64,000 nt of DNA, from contig JAHLLH010000003.1 of NCBI GenBank assembly GCA_020444265.1, forward strand, positions 490,299-554,298, read 5' to 3'. Made by a program: the position numbers and the translations under genes. Below, piece after piece: positions 8,266 through 17,870 of the stretch. The notes beneath the pieces were generated by a model. That model was given only the letters and a program-made list of their open reading frames with translations. It had not been told where the DNA came from and searched no databases. The stretch comes from a bacterium (GTDB lineage Bacteria > Electryoneota > Electryoneia > Electryoneales > Electryoneaceae). The stretch's first letter is position 1, and each line of letters opens with the position of its first letter.

Positions 8266-11200
8266 ATGAGACGCACCCCTATTATGGTAACTGTATTGCT
8301 CTGCCTGTTCGTCTCCCAGGTCGGGCGGGCGGAGAGGTACGTGTTGGAAGTGGAGACCCCCCTCGCTCGAGACCTTCGAGACAAAACCAGCATTTTATCT
8401 GCATCGTTGAAGGTGGAGGATCCCTCTGCAAGCTTGAGCCCGCTCTTTCCGCCGCCAAAAAACCCAGACCGTCTTGCCTCCTACTATGCCCGTGGCCTGG
8501 ATCGTTGGTTTGTGCTCGAGGCATCCACTACATCACCGATAGTAGCCACCCTGCGTTCGAATCAGGCCGTGACAAGATTTTCACGTGAACAGCTCGACAT
8601 GATTGCAGATGTCACTCCCGATGATTACTTCAACCACGATCTCTGGTATCTGGATGCTCTGCAGATGCCAGAAGCATGGCAACTTTACAATGGACCCCGG
8701 AAGGTGACACTCGCTGTGATTGATGCCGGGTTTGATTCCGATCATCCAGACCTCGCACCCAATTTTCGTGTGAATCCAGCAGAGGATCTGAATGGTAATG
8801 GCCAGATGGACGAGTCCGACCAGGATGGCTTGGACAATGATGAAAATGGGTATGTGGACGATATTATGGGGTTTGATTTTGTCTCCGTAACCGAGTCCTA
8901 TTTCCAGGATGGCTTCGAACACTACTACGCCGTTGAGGGGGAAGATTACGGCCCGAACGATAATGCGGTCTACCCGGATGTTGCCGGTCACGGGACCCAT
9001 GTTGCCGGTTGTGCCGGTGCGGCAACAGATAATGGAATCGGGGTGGCATCGCCCGCATGGACGATTGACCTGATGCCGCTTCGAGCTGCCTTCACCTGTG
9101 AACGTCAATCGGGAGAGCGAATCACAACAGGCTGGGCAACTGATTTTGCACAGGCGATCTATTATGCGGCTAGCAACGGCGCTCGCGTGATCACCTTCTC
9201 CTACTCCCGCACGTGCGAAACACAGAGCGTTCACAGCGCTATTCAGTACGCCAACGACTTGGGAGTACTCTTTTTCTCTTCAGCCGGGAATCGTGGTACT
9301 TCCACTCCAGTCTATCCAGCCGCCTACCCGGAAGCCATTGCTGTTACCGCTTTGAACCCCGATGGTGTAAAGCCATCTTGGGCAAGTGTAGGTTCGTGGG
9401 TCGAGTTGTGCGCGCCCGGGACAAATATCTGGTCCACCATGAGCAGAGATGTTCCCAATCCGGCAGAATATTGTGCGTTGAGCGGAACCTCGATGGCCAC
9501 TCCTCTTGTCGCATCCGTCGCAGCCCTCGCTTTTTCGGCCAACCCGATGCTGCTTGCCCACGAGGTCCGTACCCTGCTGTTTGAAACAGCAACCAATGTG
9601 GACAGTCTAAATCCAGTATATACTGGAGCGTTGGGTGCTGGGCTGGTGAATGCCCATGTATTGTTGTTCCATGCTCAGGACATGATTATCTCGCCCGATT
9701 CACTCCAGATTCAGCTCGATGACCGAAACGGTACAGTTCGTCTCGATTGGCGTTTTCTTGGCAATGACATTCAGGACAATGAATTCAGCCATTTTGAGAT
9801 TGTTCGGGATGGTGAGGTTTCTGTTGAGACGGGAGACGAGACCTTTTCCGACCAGCTTGGCACGTTTGGCTACCACACCTATCGTGTGGATGCGGTTTAC
9901 GATACGGGTGAACGACGTAGTAGCGACACAGCGGCCATTTTCTACATCGGACCCTTCGGCGCGGTGCCTGAGATGGAACAACTCGAGGTAGTGGATCGGC
10001 AGTTCGGCAGGGTCCAGGCACAGTGGAGTCGCGGCACGGTAACGGGGGTGCATCAGCTTCACGAATTGCGCTACGATACCGATTCCACCCACGACTACAT
10101 CAACATGCCCTTTCTCGGAGCAGGGATGCGTGTCACTCCCAATGCACCATGCCGTCTCCTGCAAGTGAGATTTTATGCAAGGGTACAGCAGACCGGTCAA
10201 GTGTTTGTCGATCTTTTCCCCTTTGAGGGGACATCTCCTGCAACCACACCCATCGCATCAGCCTCTGCAATAGTGGATTCTGGAGAGGGGTGGCAGTTGG
10301 TGGATTTCTATGGTGAATCAATCGCATTTAACGAGGAAATGGTCATCTGCGTTCGTCCCGTAGCTGGCACCATGATGCAGCTTGGAACTTCAGATAATGC
10401 GACTGATCGGGCTTGGCTACCGCTAAATTCGTCCACATGGCAGATGCAGGACGATACCTATGCGATCCGTGCACTAATCGCCATTCGTGACGAGGACAAG
10501 CGTGATATTGGACCGGGCAATGGCGGTGGGGGAGTCCCGGCAAATGGAAAAACAGATGATACTACTCCCTGGTGCACCTACACGTTCTATGATGCCGGTC
10601 AGGCTACTGGTAGCACGATGGACACTCTTTATTCAACCCAACTCATCCGCACCGGGCAATCTGATGTGAGGCTGCATGCGCAGTACGCAAATGGAGCCTC
10701 AACGTGGTCCGCCACGAATACTGTAGAGTGGGATCGAGGAACGGAGCATTTTCAACCCGTGGAACCGACACGAGTTTCCCAGGCGGCGATTATTACAAAC
10801 GTTCGCATTGATAATCGAATCCCTGCTGTCCCGGTAGAGATTGGTGTGTTCGACGATGAGCTATGTGTCGGTGCGATTCGGATCGAGCCTGGATCTTCGA
10901 TGCCTTGCTCCATCGCGCTCTGGCAGAAGGATGATCAGCAGCAACGTCCAGGGTATCGTCCTGGGGATGAGATCAGCTACCGTCTCTGGACAGAGGAAAG
11001 TGAGGAGGATGAGGAGCGAGTCTTGATGGTGGTGCAGGAGAACGGGTGGGAGGTCTTTGGAGGAGATGCCCCTCGTGTTTCCCTCTACTCCTACATTCCA
11101 CAACCGCCGTCCCATTTTTCCATTCTTGATCCGGATGATAATCTTATCCTCCAGCCAGATGATGATACCATGCTCAGCTTCAGCTGGAGTTATGCGGAAG

Positions 11201-11730
11201 ATCCGGACCCCTTCCAGTCATCACGCTATGATTTCTTCGCTCATCTTCGATCACCAGAACATGACACGCTGCTGAGTTTCTCCCTGACCAGCCGTTCCTA
11301 CATCGAAGTTAATTTGCCGGTGAGTGCGGGAATCAACCAGTGGAGTGACACGTTGACCGCAGATATCTGGGTCGAAGCATTTTCCCCACCCGACCGTGTC
11401 CGTAGCGACAACACCATCCTGGTTCATTTCCTCTCCGAATTCAGTGGCCCTGTCCCGAATCAATTCCAGTTAGGACAGGCCTATCCGAACCCGTTCAACG
11501 GCTTCGTCAATCTCCCCCTCGCATTACCTGAGAAGGGAGTGGTTCACTACGAGCTCTATGACCTTCTCGGACGGCAACTCGCTCAACGTGAGGCCTTGTT
11601 CAACGCCGGGTACCATGTCCTGCAATTGGGCGACGATTTGCATGATGCCATGCCGGGTAGTGGGGTCTACTTTCTGCGGGTCAAGCAAGGTGACATTCAA
11701 CAGGTTCAAAAGCTGGTCCACATGAAGTAA
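8266..11730 (+). CDS. Secreted subtilisin-like (S8) serine protease with sorting domain
   Basis: 1154 residues starting at ATG 8266 after GGGAGG. The signal peptide ends near GRAERY. A short prodomain-like stretch precedes a complete S8 catalytic domain with triad Asp153 (VIDAGFD), His242 (GHGTHVAG) and Ser409 (SGTSMATP). Acidic inserts such as DLNGNGQMDESDQDG resemble calcium loops. Beyond about residue 480 come fibronectin-III-like and jelly-roll-like segments, then a sorting domain from YPNPFN with LYDLLGRQLA, ending VHMK. Expected to act outside the cell as an endopeptidase. It follows the previous secreted-protein gene by about 110 bases but has its own promoter candidate. Confidence 0.95.
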   Translation: MRRTPIMVTVLLCLFVSQVGRAERYVLEVETPLARDLRDKTSILSASLKVEDPSASLSPLFPPPKNPDRLASYYARGLDRWFVLEASTTSPIVATLRSNQAVTRFSREQLDMIADVTPDDYFNHDLWYLDALQMPEAWQLYNGPRKVTLAVIDAGFDSDHPDLAPNFRVNPAEDLNGNGQMDESDQDGLDNDENGYVDDIMGFDFVSVTESYFQDGFEHYYAVEGEDYGPNDNAVYPDVAGHGTHVAGCAGAATDNGIGVASPAWTIDLMPLRAAFTCERQSGERITTGWATDFAQAIYYAASNGARVITFSYSRTCETQSVHSAIQYANDLGVLFFSSAGNRGTSTPVYPAAYPEAIAVTALNPDGVKPSWASVGSWVELCAPGTNIWSTMSRDVPNPAEYCALSGTSMATPLVASVAALAFSANPMLLAHEVRTLLFETATNVDSLNPVYTGALGAGLVNAHVLLFHAQDMIISPDSLQIQLDDRNGTVRLDWRFLGNDIQDNEFSHFEIVRDGEVSVETGDETFSDQLGTFGYHTYRVDAVYDTGERRSSDTAAIFYIGPFGAVPEMEQLEVVDRQFGRVQAQWSRGTVTGVHQLHELRYDTDSTHDYINMPFLGAGMRVTPNAPCRLLQVRFYARVQQTGQVFVDLFPFEGTSPATTPIASASAIVDSGEGWQLVDFYGESIAFNEEMVICVRPVAGTMMQLGTSDNATDRAWLPLNSSTWQMQDDTYAIRALIAIRDEDKRDIGPGNGGGGVPANGKTDDTTPWCTYTFYDAGQATGSTMDTLYSTQLIRTGQSDVRLHAQYANGASTWSATNTVEWDRGTEHFQPVEPTRVSQAAIITNVRIDNRIPAVPVEIGVFDDELCVGAIRIEPGSSMPCSIALWQKDDQQQRPGYRPGDEISYRLWTEESEEDEERVLMVVQENGWEVFGGDAPRVSLYSYIPQPPSHFSILDPDDNLILQPDDDTMLSFSWSYAEDPDPFQSSRYDFFAHLRSPEHDTLLSFSLTSRSYIEVNLPVSAGINQWSDTLTADIWVEAFSPPDRVRSDNTILVHFLSEFSGPVPNQFQLGQAYPNPFNGFVNLPLALPEKGVVHYELYDLLGRQLAQREALFNAGYHVLQLGDDLHDAMPGSGVYFLRVKQGDIQQVQKLVHMK

Positions 11731-11869
11731 ACGGATCGGCTGCACCAATCCCCTCGAGTCTGATCCTGCGAGCAAATTGGCAAGCGTTCCCGTCGCTGTG
11801 TACTTTCCGCCTGACAATCATCTGTCCCGTCGGATGGGGCAGTCCTATTTTGAAGCAGGAAGGTGCAGC

Positions 11870-13021
11870 ATGCGTGTCCCGACTCTCGATCTGAAAGCGC
11901 AGTACGATACCATCCGTGAGGATATCCTTACGGCAGCGACAAAGGTATTCGATTCCCAGGGATTCATCCTTGGCAAGACCGTGCAGGATTTTGAAGCTGC
12001 CTGTGCCGAGTACACCACCGCCAAGCACGCGGTCGGTGTTTCCAGCGGTACTGATGCGATCCTCATCGCCTTGATGAACGAGGGTATTGGGCATGGCGAT
12101 GAAGTCATCACCACTACCTTTTCCTTTTTCGCCACAGCCGGGACCATCGCACGTACCGGTGCGACCCCGGTCTTTGTCGACATCGACCCACGTACCTTCA
12201 ACATCGATCCTGCGCTGATCGAAGCGAAGATCACCCCAAAGACCAAGGCGATTGTCCCCGTTCACCTGTATGGTTTGCCTGCCGACATGGACCCGATCAA
12301 CGCCATCGCGAAAAAGCACAACCTCATCGTGATCGAGGATGCCGCCCAGGCGATTGGTGCACATGATGATCAGGGCCGTCAGGTTGGTACGTTGGGCGAT
12401 TACGGCTGCTTCTCCTTCTTCCCTTCGAAAAACCTCGGTGGAGCGGGGGATGCGGGGATGACGACCACGATGGACGATGCTCGCGCCGAGAAGCTTTTCA
12501 AGATGCGGATGCACGGCGAGGTGCGTCAGTACGTTCACACGTTTGTCGGCGGAAATTTCCGTATCGATGCTCTTCAAGCAGCCATTCTGCATGTCAAGCT
12601 GCCGCACCTTGACAGCTGGACCGAGGGACGGCAACGGAATGCCGATACGTATCGTGAGTTGCTGAGTGAGCGTGGCGTTCTACTTGGTGATACTGTCGAG
12701 CCGGTTGAAGGTAAGGGCGGGGTGGTGACCCCGTTTGTGCCGGAGGGTTACCGTCACATCTACCACCAGTTCGTCCTACGTGCGGACCGCCGCGACGAGC
12801 TGATGGCCTTCCTCAACGAGCGCGAAATCGGCGCCCGCATTTACTACCCGATCCCGCTGCATCAGCAGGAATGTTTTGCCGATCTCAGCTACAAGACGGG
12901 AGATATGCCAGTCGCTGAGCAGCTCGCCAAAGAGGTCCTCGCCCTTCCGGTTTACCCTGAGATGACCCCAGAGATGCTCGTTTATGTTGCCGACCAAGTC
13001 GCGCAGTTCTACGGGAAGTAA
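11870..13021 (+). CDS. DegT/DnrJ/EryC1/StrS family sugar aminotransferase
   Basis: A PLP-dependent enzyme that aminates a nucleotide-linked keto-sugar for surface polysaccharide, 383 residues from ATG 11870 (AGGAAGG upstream). The family marks are visible: SSGTDAI for phosphate binding, EDAAQAIGA with the cofactor-binding aspartate, and Schiff-base Lys187 in FFPSKNLGG. The closest remembered relatives are the WbpE/WlbE type acting on 3-keto-GlcNAc uronate derivatives, but the substrate cannot be fixed from sequence. The next gene, a polyprenyl-phosphate sugar transferase, fits a role in O-antigen-like or capsule synthesis. A terminator separates the two. Confidence 0.93.
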   Translation: MRVPTLDLKAQYDTIREDILTAATKVFDSQGFILGKTVQDFEAACAEYTTAKHAVGVSSGTDAILIALMNEGIGHGDEVITTTFSFFATAGTIARTGATPVFVDIDPRTFNIDPALIEAKITPKTKAIVPVHLYGLPADMDPINAIAKKHNLIVIEDAAQAIGAHDDQGRQVGTLGDYGCFSFFPSKNLGGAGDAGMTTTMDDARAEKLFKMRMHGEVRQYVHTFVGGNFRIDALQAAILHVKLPHLDSWTEGRQRNADTYRELLSERGVLLGDTVEPVEGKGGVVTPFVPEGYRHIYHQFVLRADRRDELMAFLNEREIGARIYYPIPLHQQECFADLSYKTGDMPVAEQLAKEVLALPVYPEMTPEMLVYVADQVAQFYGK

Positions 13022-13044
13022 AGCTTGCTTCGACTGCATTCAAG

Positions 13045-13074
13045 CCCCACTGGTTCTTGCTGGTGGGGTTTTGT
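13045..13074 (+). terminator. Intrinsic terminator of the aminotransferase gene
   Basis: A 9-bp stem with two G-U pairs (CCCCACTGG / CTGGTGGGG), loop TTCTTG, is followed by TTTTG, 24 bases past the stop. Confidence 0.7.
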
Positions 13075-13172
13075 CTTGGAGAGGTGGAGTATTGCGAAGT
13101 CGGTTCGCTGCAAGCCATCAGTGGCGGCAGAGTTGTATATTCACGCGTCATTCGTGGTAAATGGGGTAGGTT

Positions 13173-14270
13173 GTGCCGCAATCTGACAGTGCATTTGTTT
13201 ATACGATTATCGGATTCATCCTTGTCGCAGGATGGTCTTCCTGGCTGACGGGATGGATACGATCCATCGCGCTGAAACGTGGCGTGATGGATGTCCCCAA
13301 CGAGCGTTCCTCGCACAAGCAGCCGGTGCCGCGCGGGGGAGGGCTGGCGATTGTGGTGACCTCGATGGTTGGGGTCGGGGTGCTCGCTGTGTTCCGTCCG
13401 GGTGCCTCCCAGTGGCTACTCAACATCCTCATCAGCGGTGGGTTGATTGTTGCTATCGGCCTGTTGGATGATCTCTTCCAGCTCAAGAAACGAATCCGTA
13501 TCACTATCCACATCCTCGCAGCGGTGGTGATCGTTCTCTATGTGGGACGAAACCTCGAAATCATCTTCCCGCGTGCGCTCGAAGTGACCGGTCCGGTCGC
13601 GATTACCTTCGTGATGCTCTATGTCATTTGGAACATCAATTCCTACAACTTCATGGACGGGATCGATGGGCTTGCCGGGGGACAGGCGGTCTTCATGGGG
13701 GTGACGGCTGGAAGTATTGCCACGTTCAACGGTAACCCGACCCTCGGCATGGTCTACTACCTGATGGCGGCATCGTCACTTGGTTTCCTGCGCTGGAACT
13801 GGCAACCTGCGAAGATCTTCATGGGGGATATGGGCTCAACTTTTATCGGGGTCACCCTCGCCGTGCTGGGCATCTGGGGAAAGGTGACATCAACCGTTCC
13901 CCTGACCGCTTTCCTTATTCTGATGGCGGTGTTCTACACCGATACCACCTACACGGTGATCCGTAAAGTTTTCGAACGCGATAACCCGACAAAAACTCAT
14001 CGTGACTTTGCCTTCCATCACGCCATTCGCAAAGGCTACAGCCATGCGAAGGTGACAGGTGGTATCATGCTGATCAATTTCAGCTGGCTGCTACCCCTCG
14101 CCGTGCTGGCGGTGCTGCTGCGCTCGAACTGGTCGATTGTGCCATTGGCGCTGGCCTACCTGCCTTTGCTTTACAGTGCGGTGTACCTGAAGGCTGGGCA
14201 GAGGTTAAATGATGGGCAGGATCCCGAGTACCTCGCGAAAAAGATGGGCCGGAAGCACTCGGGGCGTTGA
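13173..14270 (+). CDS. Undecaprenyl-phosphate sugar-1-phosphate transferase (MraY/WecA family)
   Basis: A polytopic inner-membrane enzyme that moves a sugar-1-phosphate from UDP-sugar onto undecaprenyl phosphate, starting a glycan. 365 residues with about ten hydrophobic spans. Family signatures are DVPNERSSHKQPVPRGGG near residue 40, LLDDLFQLKKR, NFMDGIDGLAGG, FMGDMGS, and a His-rich cytoplasmic loop HRDFAFHHAIRKGYSH. The start is GTG 13173 with GGGG six bases upstream. No ATG fits without losing the first membrane span. The DVPNERSSH motif is of the WecA/TagO kind rather than MraY, so teichoic-acid-like or O-antigen initiation is more likely than peptidoglycan synthesis. Confidence 0.92.
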   Translation: MPQSDSAFVYTIIGFILVAGWSSWLTGWIRSIALKRGVMDVPNERSSHKQPVPRGGGLAIVVTSMVGVGVLAVFRPGASQWLLNILISGGLIVAIGLLDDLFQLKKRIRITIHILAAVVIVLYVGRNLEIIFPRALEVTGPVAITFVMLYVIWNINSYNFMDGIDGLAGGQAVFMGVTAGSIATFNGNPTLGMVYYLMAASSLGFLRWNWQPAKIFMGDMGSTFIGVTLAVLGIWGKVTSTVPLTAFLILMAVFYTDTTYTVIRKVFERDNPTKTHRDFAFHHAIRKGYSHAKVTGGIMLINFSWLLPLAVLAVLLRSNWSIVPLALAYLPLLYSAVYLKAGQRLNDGQDPEYLAKKMGRKHSGR

Positions 14271-14288
14271 GGTTCGGTTTGTTTGAGC

Positions 14289-14403
14289 GTAGGCCGGATT
14301 CTTGAATCCGGCAAAAAAGAAGGGGCCGAAGGGCCCCTGATACATTTCAAAATGGAACGTCCGGCAACTGCCGGACCTCGCCGGATTCAAGAATCCGGCC
14401 TAC
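14289..14403. repeat. Composite palindromic element with mirror-image 24-nt ends
   Basis: Positions 14289-14312 and 14380-14403 are perfect 24-base reverse complements (outer end GTAGGCCGGATTC). Each arm is itself a hairpin, with loop TT or AA. Two further perfect hairpins sit inside: AGGGGCC-GA-AGG-type at 14321-14338, and GTCCGGC-AACT-GCCGGAC at 14359-14376. It lies in a convergent gap between the glycosyltransferase gene and metG. It resembles REP/BIME-type elements. Confidence 0.85.
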
Positions 14404-14412
14404 ATGAGTAAA

Positions 14413-14438
14413 CCCGATCCGGTTATTGCCGGATCGGG
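14413..14438 (-). terminator. Probable terminator of metG
   Basis: A perfect 10-bp stem (CCCGATCCGG / CCGGATCGGG) with loop TTATTG. Read on the minus strand it is followed only by TTTACTCAT, so the T-run is weak. Confidence 0.5.
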
Positions 14439-14466
14439 CCACTCAGACTGCACAGCCAGTATTGAA

Positions 14467-16371
14467 CTAACTGACCCGCATCCCCGGGGGTACATCGCCA
14501 CCAGCAGGGGTGAGGTAGGTCAGGGAATCGCCATGGCGGACGGCGAGCATCATGCCCTGGCTTTCGATTCCGAAAATCTTTGCGGGTTTCAGGTTGGCAA
14601 CTACAATCACCGTCTTGCCGATCAATTCTTCCGGTTTGAAGAACTGTTTGACACCGGCGACCAGTTGACGCGATTCCGTCCCGAGGTCGATCTGCAGTTT
14701 CAGCAGCTTGTCGCTTTTCTCGACCTCTTCAGCCGCCACCACAACCGCGGTCCGCAGGTCGAGTTCCTTGAACTGGTCAAATGTGATCATCCCGCTATCT
14801 TCCTTCTTCGCTTTTTTGTCTTGCTTCGGTTTCGCTGGAGCATCCTCAGTGACCGGTGGTTTGTAACGGGGGAAGAGGGGGTCGCCGTGGGTGACTGTTT
14901 TGCCAGCGAGACGGTCTCCCCAATTGGTCACCTCCCAGTCGGTTACTTCGATATCACCAATACCCAATCGGCTGAGAATTTCACTGCATTTCACTGGCAT
15001 CACCGGGTAGAGCAGGACCGTCGCAAGACGTACCGCCTCCGCTGCTTTCGCCAGGGCTTTACCCGCCGCTTCCTTGTCCGACTTGATGGTTGTCCAGGGC
15101 GCGTCATTTGCGATGACACGATTGGTCGCGCGGACAAACTGAAGTGTCTCCTCGATTGCGGAATGAATCTGTAGATCCTCAACGAGGTTGTGCACCTTCG
15201 GAGCGGTCTGGTTGGCCAGCTCAATTAAGCTGTCCTCGTCGCTCCATTCGACTTCCGGAACGACCCCGTCAAAATGCTGGGTAAGCAGCTTCGTGACACG
15301 GTTCAGCAGGTTGCCAAGGTCATTGGCGAGATCGCTGTTCAACCGTTTGACGACCATCTCTTCGCTGAAATTCGCGTCCTGCCCGAGTACCATGTCACGC
15401 ATCAGGTAATAGCGGAAGCTGTCCGGGCCGTAAATGTCCGCAAGATCAAGTGGTTTGACCACATTTCCGCGGGACTTGGACATCTTCGCTGCATCCTTCG
15501 CCATCCACCAGCCGTGCGCGAGGATGTGCTTCGGTGGTTCGAGCCCGGCTGCGTGCAGCATGATCGGCCAGTAGACTGCATGAGTCGTCAGGATGTCTTT
15601 CCCAATCAGATGAAAATCCGCTGGCCACTTGGGCGCAATACCTTCCGGTGGGTGGACAGTCGCTGTGTAGTAGTTCAGTAGCGCATCAAACCAGACATAG
15701 GTGACATAATCCTCGTCCCACGGGATCGGAATACCCCATGAGAGGCGGCTTTTTGGACGGCTGATGCACAGGTCGCCGAGTGGTTGGCGCAGGAAGCCGA
15801 GGACCTCATTCAGGCGGAAGCCCGGAAGTACAGCATCCGGATGATTCTCGTAGTGATCAATCAACCACTCCTGGTAATTCGACATCTTGAAGAAGTAGTT
15901 GGTTTCCTTGATCTTTTCGACTGGACGACCCCCGATCGGGTCCATGCCATCCACGAGATCTTTTTCCGTGAAGAATCGTTCCTCGAAGACACTGTACCAG
16001 CCCTCATACTCCTGTTTGTAGATGTCGCCCTTGTCATTGAGACGAGTCAGGATTTCGGCGACCAGGGTCGTGTGACGTGGTTCAGTCGTTCGGATGAAAT
16101 CGTTGTATTCGACGCCAAGCTTTTCCCAGACGTTGACAAACCGCTGGGATGTGATGTCGCAATGCTCGAGCGGGGTTCGTCCAAGCTTCGCGGAGGCATC
16201 GGCCACTTTTTGCCCATGCTCATCGGTTCCGGTGAGCAGATGCACCGTCTCACCAAAGAGGCGATGATAACGCGCAATGACATCCGCGAGGACTGTCGTA
16301 TAGGCGTGCCCGATGTGCGGCTCGTCATTGACGTAGTACAGTGGTGTCGTGAGGTAGAAGTTCTTACTCAT
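14467..16371 (-). CDS. metG: Methionyl-tRNA synthetase with C-terminal tRNA-binding domain
   Basis: Charges tRNA-Met with methionine. 634 residues, class Ia. The nucleotide-binding HIGH motif is at residues 19-22 (EPHIGHAYT) and KMSKSRGN is near 294. The usual zinc-knuckle cysteines are absent: EGWYSVFEERFFTE stands where other family members carry Cys-x-x-Cys. A lysine-rich linker (PKQDKKAKKED) leads to an EMAP/Arc1-type tRNA-binding dimerisation domain covering the last 110 residues (FKELDLRTAVV...GVKQFF...LKPAKIFG). The start lies nine bases past the ricT stop, so the two are co-transcribed, in the order also known from Firmicutes (holB, ricT, metS). Confidence 0.97.
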   Translation of the reverse strand: MSKNFYLTTPLYYVNDEPHIGHAYTTVLADVIARYHRLFGETVHLLTGTDEHGQKVADASAKLGRTPLEHCDITSQRFVNVWEKLGVEYNDFIRTTEPRHTTLVAEILTRLNDKGDIYKQEYEGWYSVFEERFFTEKDLVDGMDPIGGRPVEKIKETNYFFKMSNYQEWLIDHYENHPDAVLPGFRLNEVLGFLRQPLGDLCISRPKSRLSWGIPIPWDEDYVTYVWFDALLNYYTATVHPPEGIAPKWPADFHLIGKDILTTHAVYWPIMLHAAGLEPPKHILAHGWWMAKDAAKMSKSRGNVVKPLDLADIYGPDSFRYYLMRDMVLGQDANFSEEMVVKRLNSDLANDLGNLLNRVTKLLTQHFDGVVPEVEWSDEDSLIELANQTAPKVHNLVEDLQIHSAIEETLQFVRATNRVIANDAPWTTIKSDKEAAGKALAKAAEAVRLATVLLYPVMPVKCSEILSRLGIGDIEVTDWEVTNWGDRLAGKTVTHGDPLFPRYKPPVTEDAPAKPKQDKKAKKEDSGMITFDQFKELDLRTAVVVAAEEVEKSDKLLKLQIDLGTESRQLVAGVKQFFKPEELIGKTVIVVANLKPAKIFGIESQGMMLAVRHGDSLTYLTPAGGDVPPGMRVS

Positions 16372-16380
16372 CGGTCCGTT

Positions 16381-17829
16381 CTATCGTTTCCGCCGACGGC
16401 TGCCGCCACGAGGAGGTCGTGCCGGCTTCGTCGAATCATTGGGCTTGCCACCTTCCGGGTTCGCCTTTGCCTGCGGTTTGTTCCCGGACTGGTTAGGCTG
16501 CTTGTTGGAATCGTTGTTCTGCGGTTTTCCACCGCGACGGCCACGGGAACGTGGACGGTTCTTGCCACCACTTTTTTTCGCCGTGTTCTCGTCCCGTTTC
16601 CCCTCCTGGGGCACATTGCCACCTTGCGGAGTGGGAGAGGCTCCCTGGTTCTGCTTCGGGGCGCCCTGTGGTTTGTCACCGCCTTTGCTTCGTCCACGGC
16701 CTCGTCCACGACTACGGCCTCTGCGACGCGACGATCCATCCTTGTTCTCCGAAGGGGTGCCATCGTCAGCCTTTTTAGGCTGGTTCGAATCGCCACGTGC
16801 GTTCTTTGATCCGCCCTTGCGTCCACCGGATCGTTTTGAGCGACCGCCCTCTTTATCCTTGCCCTTGGCACGATCCAGCCCGGTCCGCTTGTCACCCTTT
16901 TCCGGATCGTAGCTGGTGACCAGGTGACCTTCGCGATTCTCCTTCTCTTCCACGACAATCGAGGGGTCGGAACTGAATTCGACCATTTTGATCTCGTCGC
17001 GCTTCTCCGCATCCCAATTGGTCAAGGTGCGAATCTGTTCGAAGGAATAGCCGATGCGTGCGCCATCTTCCCATCGTACGCCAAGGCTGGAATGGCACAT
17101 CGAAACCTTCTCAACAATACCGTAGCCTCTCGGTCCTTTAACCTTAGTGTCCGCTTTCGGGAAGAGGCGATTGATCTCGCGGTACTGGTCGACCTCGTAC
17201 CTCAAGCAGCAGCGCAATTTGCCACAGAGACCGGTATTTTTCTGCGGATTAAGGAGCAGATTCTGCTCCTTCAACATGGATGTCGTGACGGGTTTGAACT
17301 CACGAATCCACGTGGAGCAGCATAGCTCACGCCCACAGAGGCCGATCCCGCCGAGGCGTTTCGCCTCGTCGCGTGCACCGATCTGACGCAAGTCAATCCG
17401 GGTACGGAAATGGTGGGCAAGGGTCTTGACGAGCTCACGGAAATCCACCCGCCCATCCGCGGTGAAGTAAAAGGTCAGCTTGCGGCCGTCGAACTGGTAT
17501 TCCGCATCTACCAGCTTCATTTCGAGGTTCAGGTCACGAACCTGCTGCAGGAAGAAGGGACGTGCTTCTTTTTCCTTTTGACGGTTTTGACGGTCCACAT
17601 CCATATCCTGTTCGGCGGCAAGGCGAAGTACAGGTTCAAGCTCCTGTTCATCCTCCCTGTACCCGTTCAGGATCGTCTGCCACTCGTCACCAACAAGGCT
17701 GATACGCCCAATATCTTCACCCCGGTCGGCCTGGACTATGACCATGTCATTGGGCCGGAGGGGAAATTCTTGTGGATTCTGAAAGATTCCTTTGCGCCTG
17801 CCTTTAAACTCAACTTCCAGGAGTCGCAT
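16381..17829 (-). CDS. ricT: RicT-like PSP1-domain protein with long basic tail
   Basis: 482 residues from ATG 17829 (AAGGAG upstream). The first 290 residues match the PSP1/RicT (YaaT) family, known in Bacillus as part of the iron-sulfur-containing Ric complex that promotes RNase Y-dependent RNA maturation. Cysteine motifs are intact: GLCGRELCC near 165 and GLCGKLRCC near 200. The last 180 residues are a low-complexity Lys/Arg/Gly/Asn/Pro-rich tail (for example RGRSRGRGRGRSKGG) ending GGSRRRKR, which should be disordered and could bind RNA. I do not know this tail from the Bacillus protein. It lies between holB and metG in one operon. Confidence 0.9.
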   Translation of the reverse strand: MRLLEVEFKGRRKGIFQNPQEFPLRPNDMVIVQADRGEDIGRISLVGDEWQTILNGYREDEQELEPVLRLAAEQDMDVDRQNRQKEKEARPFFLQQVRDLNLEMKLVDAEYQFDGRKLTFYFTADGRVDFRELVKTLAHHFRTRIDLRQIGARDEAKRLGGIGLCGRELCCSTWIREFKPVTTSMLKEQNLLLNPQKNTGLCGKLRCCLRYEVDQYREINRLFPKADTKVKGPRGYGIVEKVSMCHSSLGVRWEDGARIGYSFEQIRTLTNWDAEKRDEIKMVEFSSDPSIVVEEKENREGHLVTSYDPEKGDKRTGLDRAKGKDKEGGRSKRSGGRKGGSKNARGDSNQPKKADDGTPSENKDGSSRRRGRSRGRGRGRSKGGDKPQGAPKQNQGASPTPQGGNVPQEGKRDENTAKKSGGKNRPRSRGRRGGKPQNNDSNKQPNQSGNKPQAKANPEGGKPNDSTKPARPPRGGSRRRKR

Positions 17830-17870
17830 TTATTCTCCTTGTGCATCCGCACATTTTGCGGACGCTTTAT

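Noticed and set aside
11681..12634. 317-codon minus-strand ORF opposite the aminotransferase
   Set aside because: Antisense to a gene with intact PLP-enzyme motifs, and its translation shows no recognisable fold.
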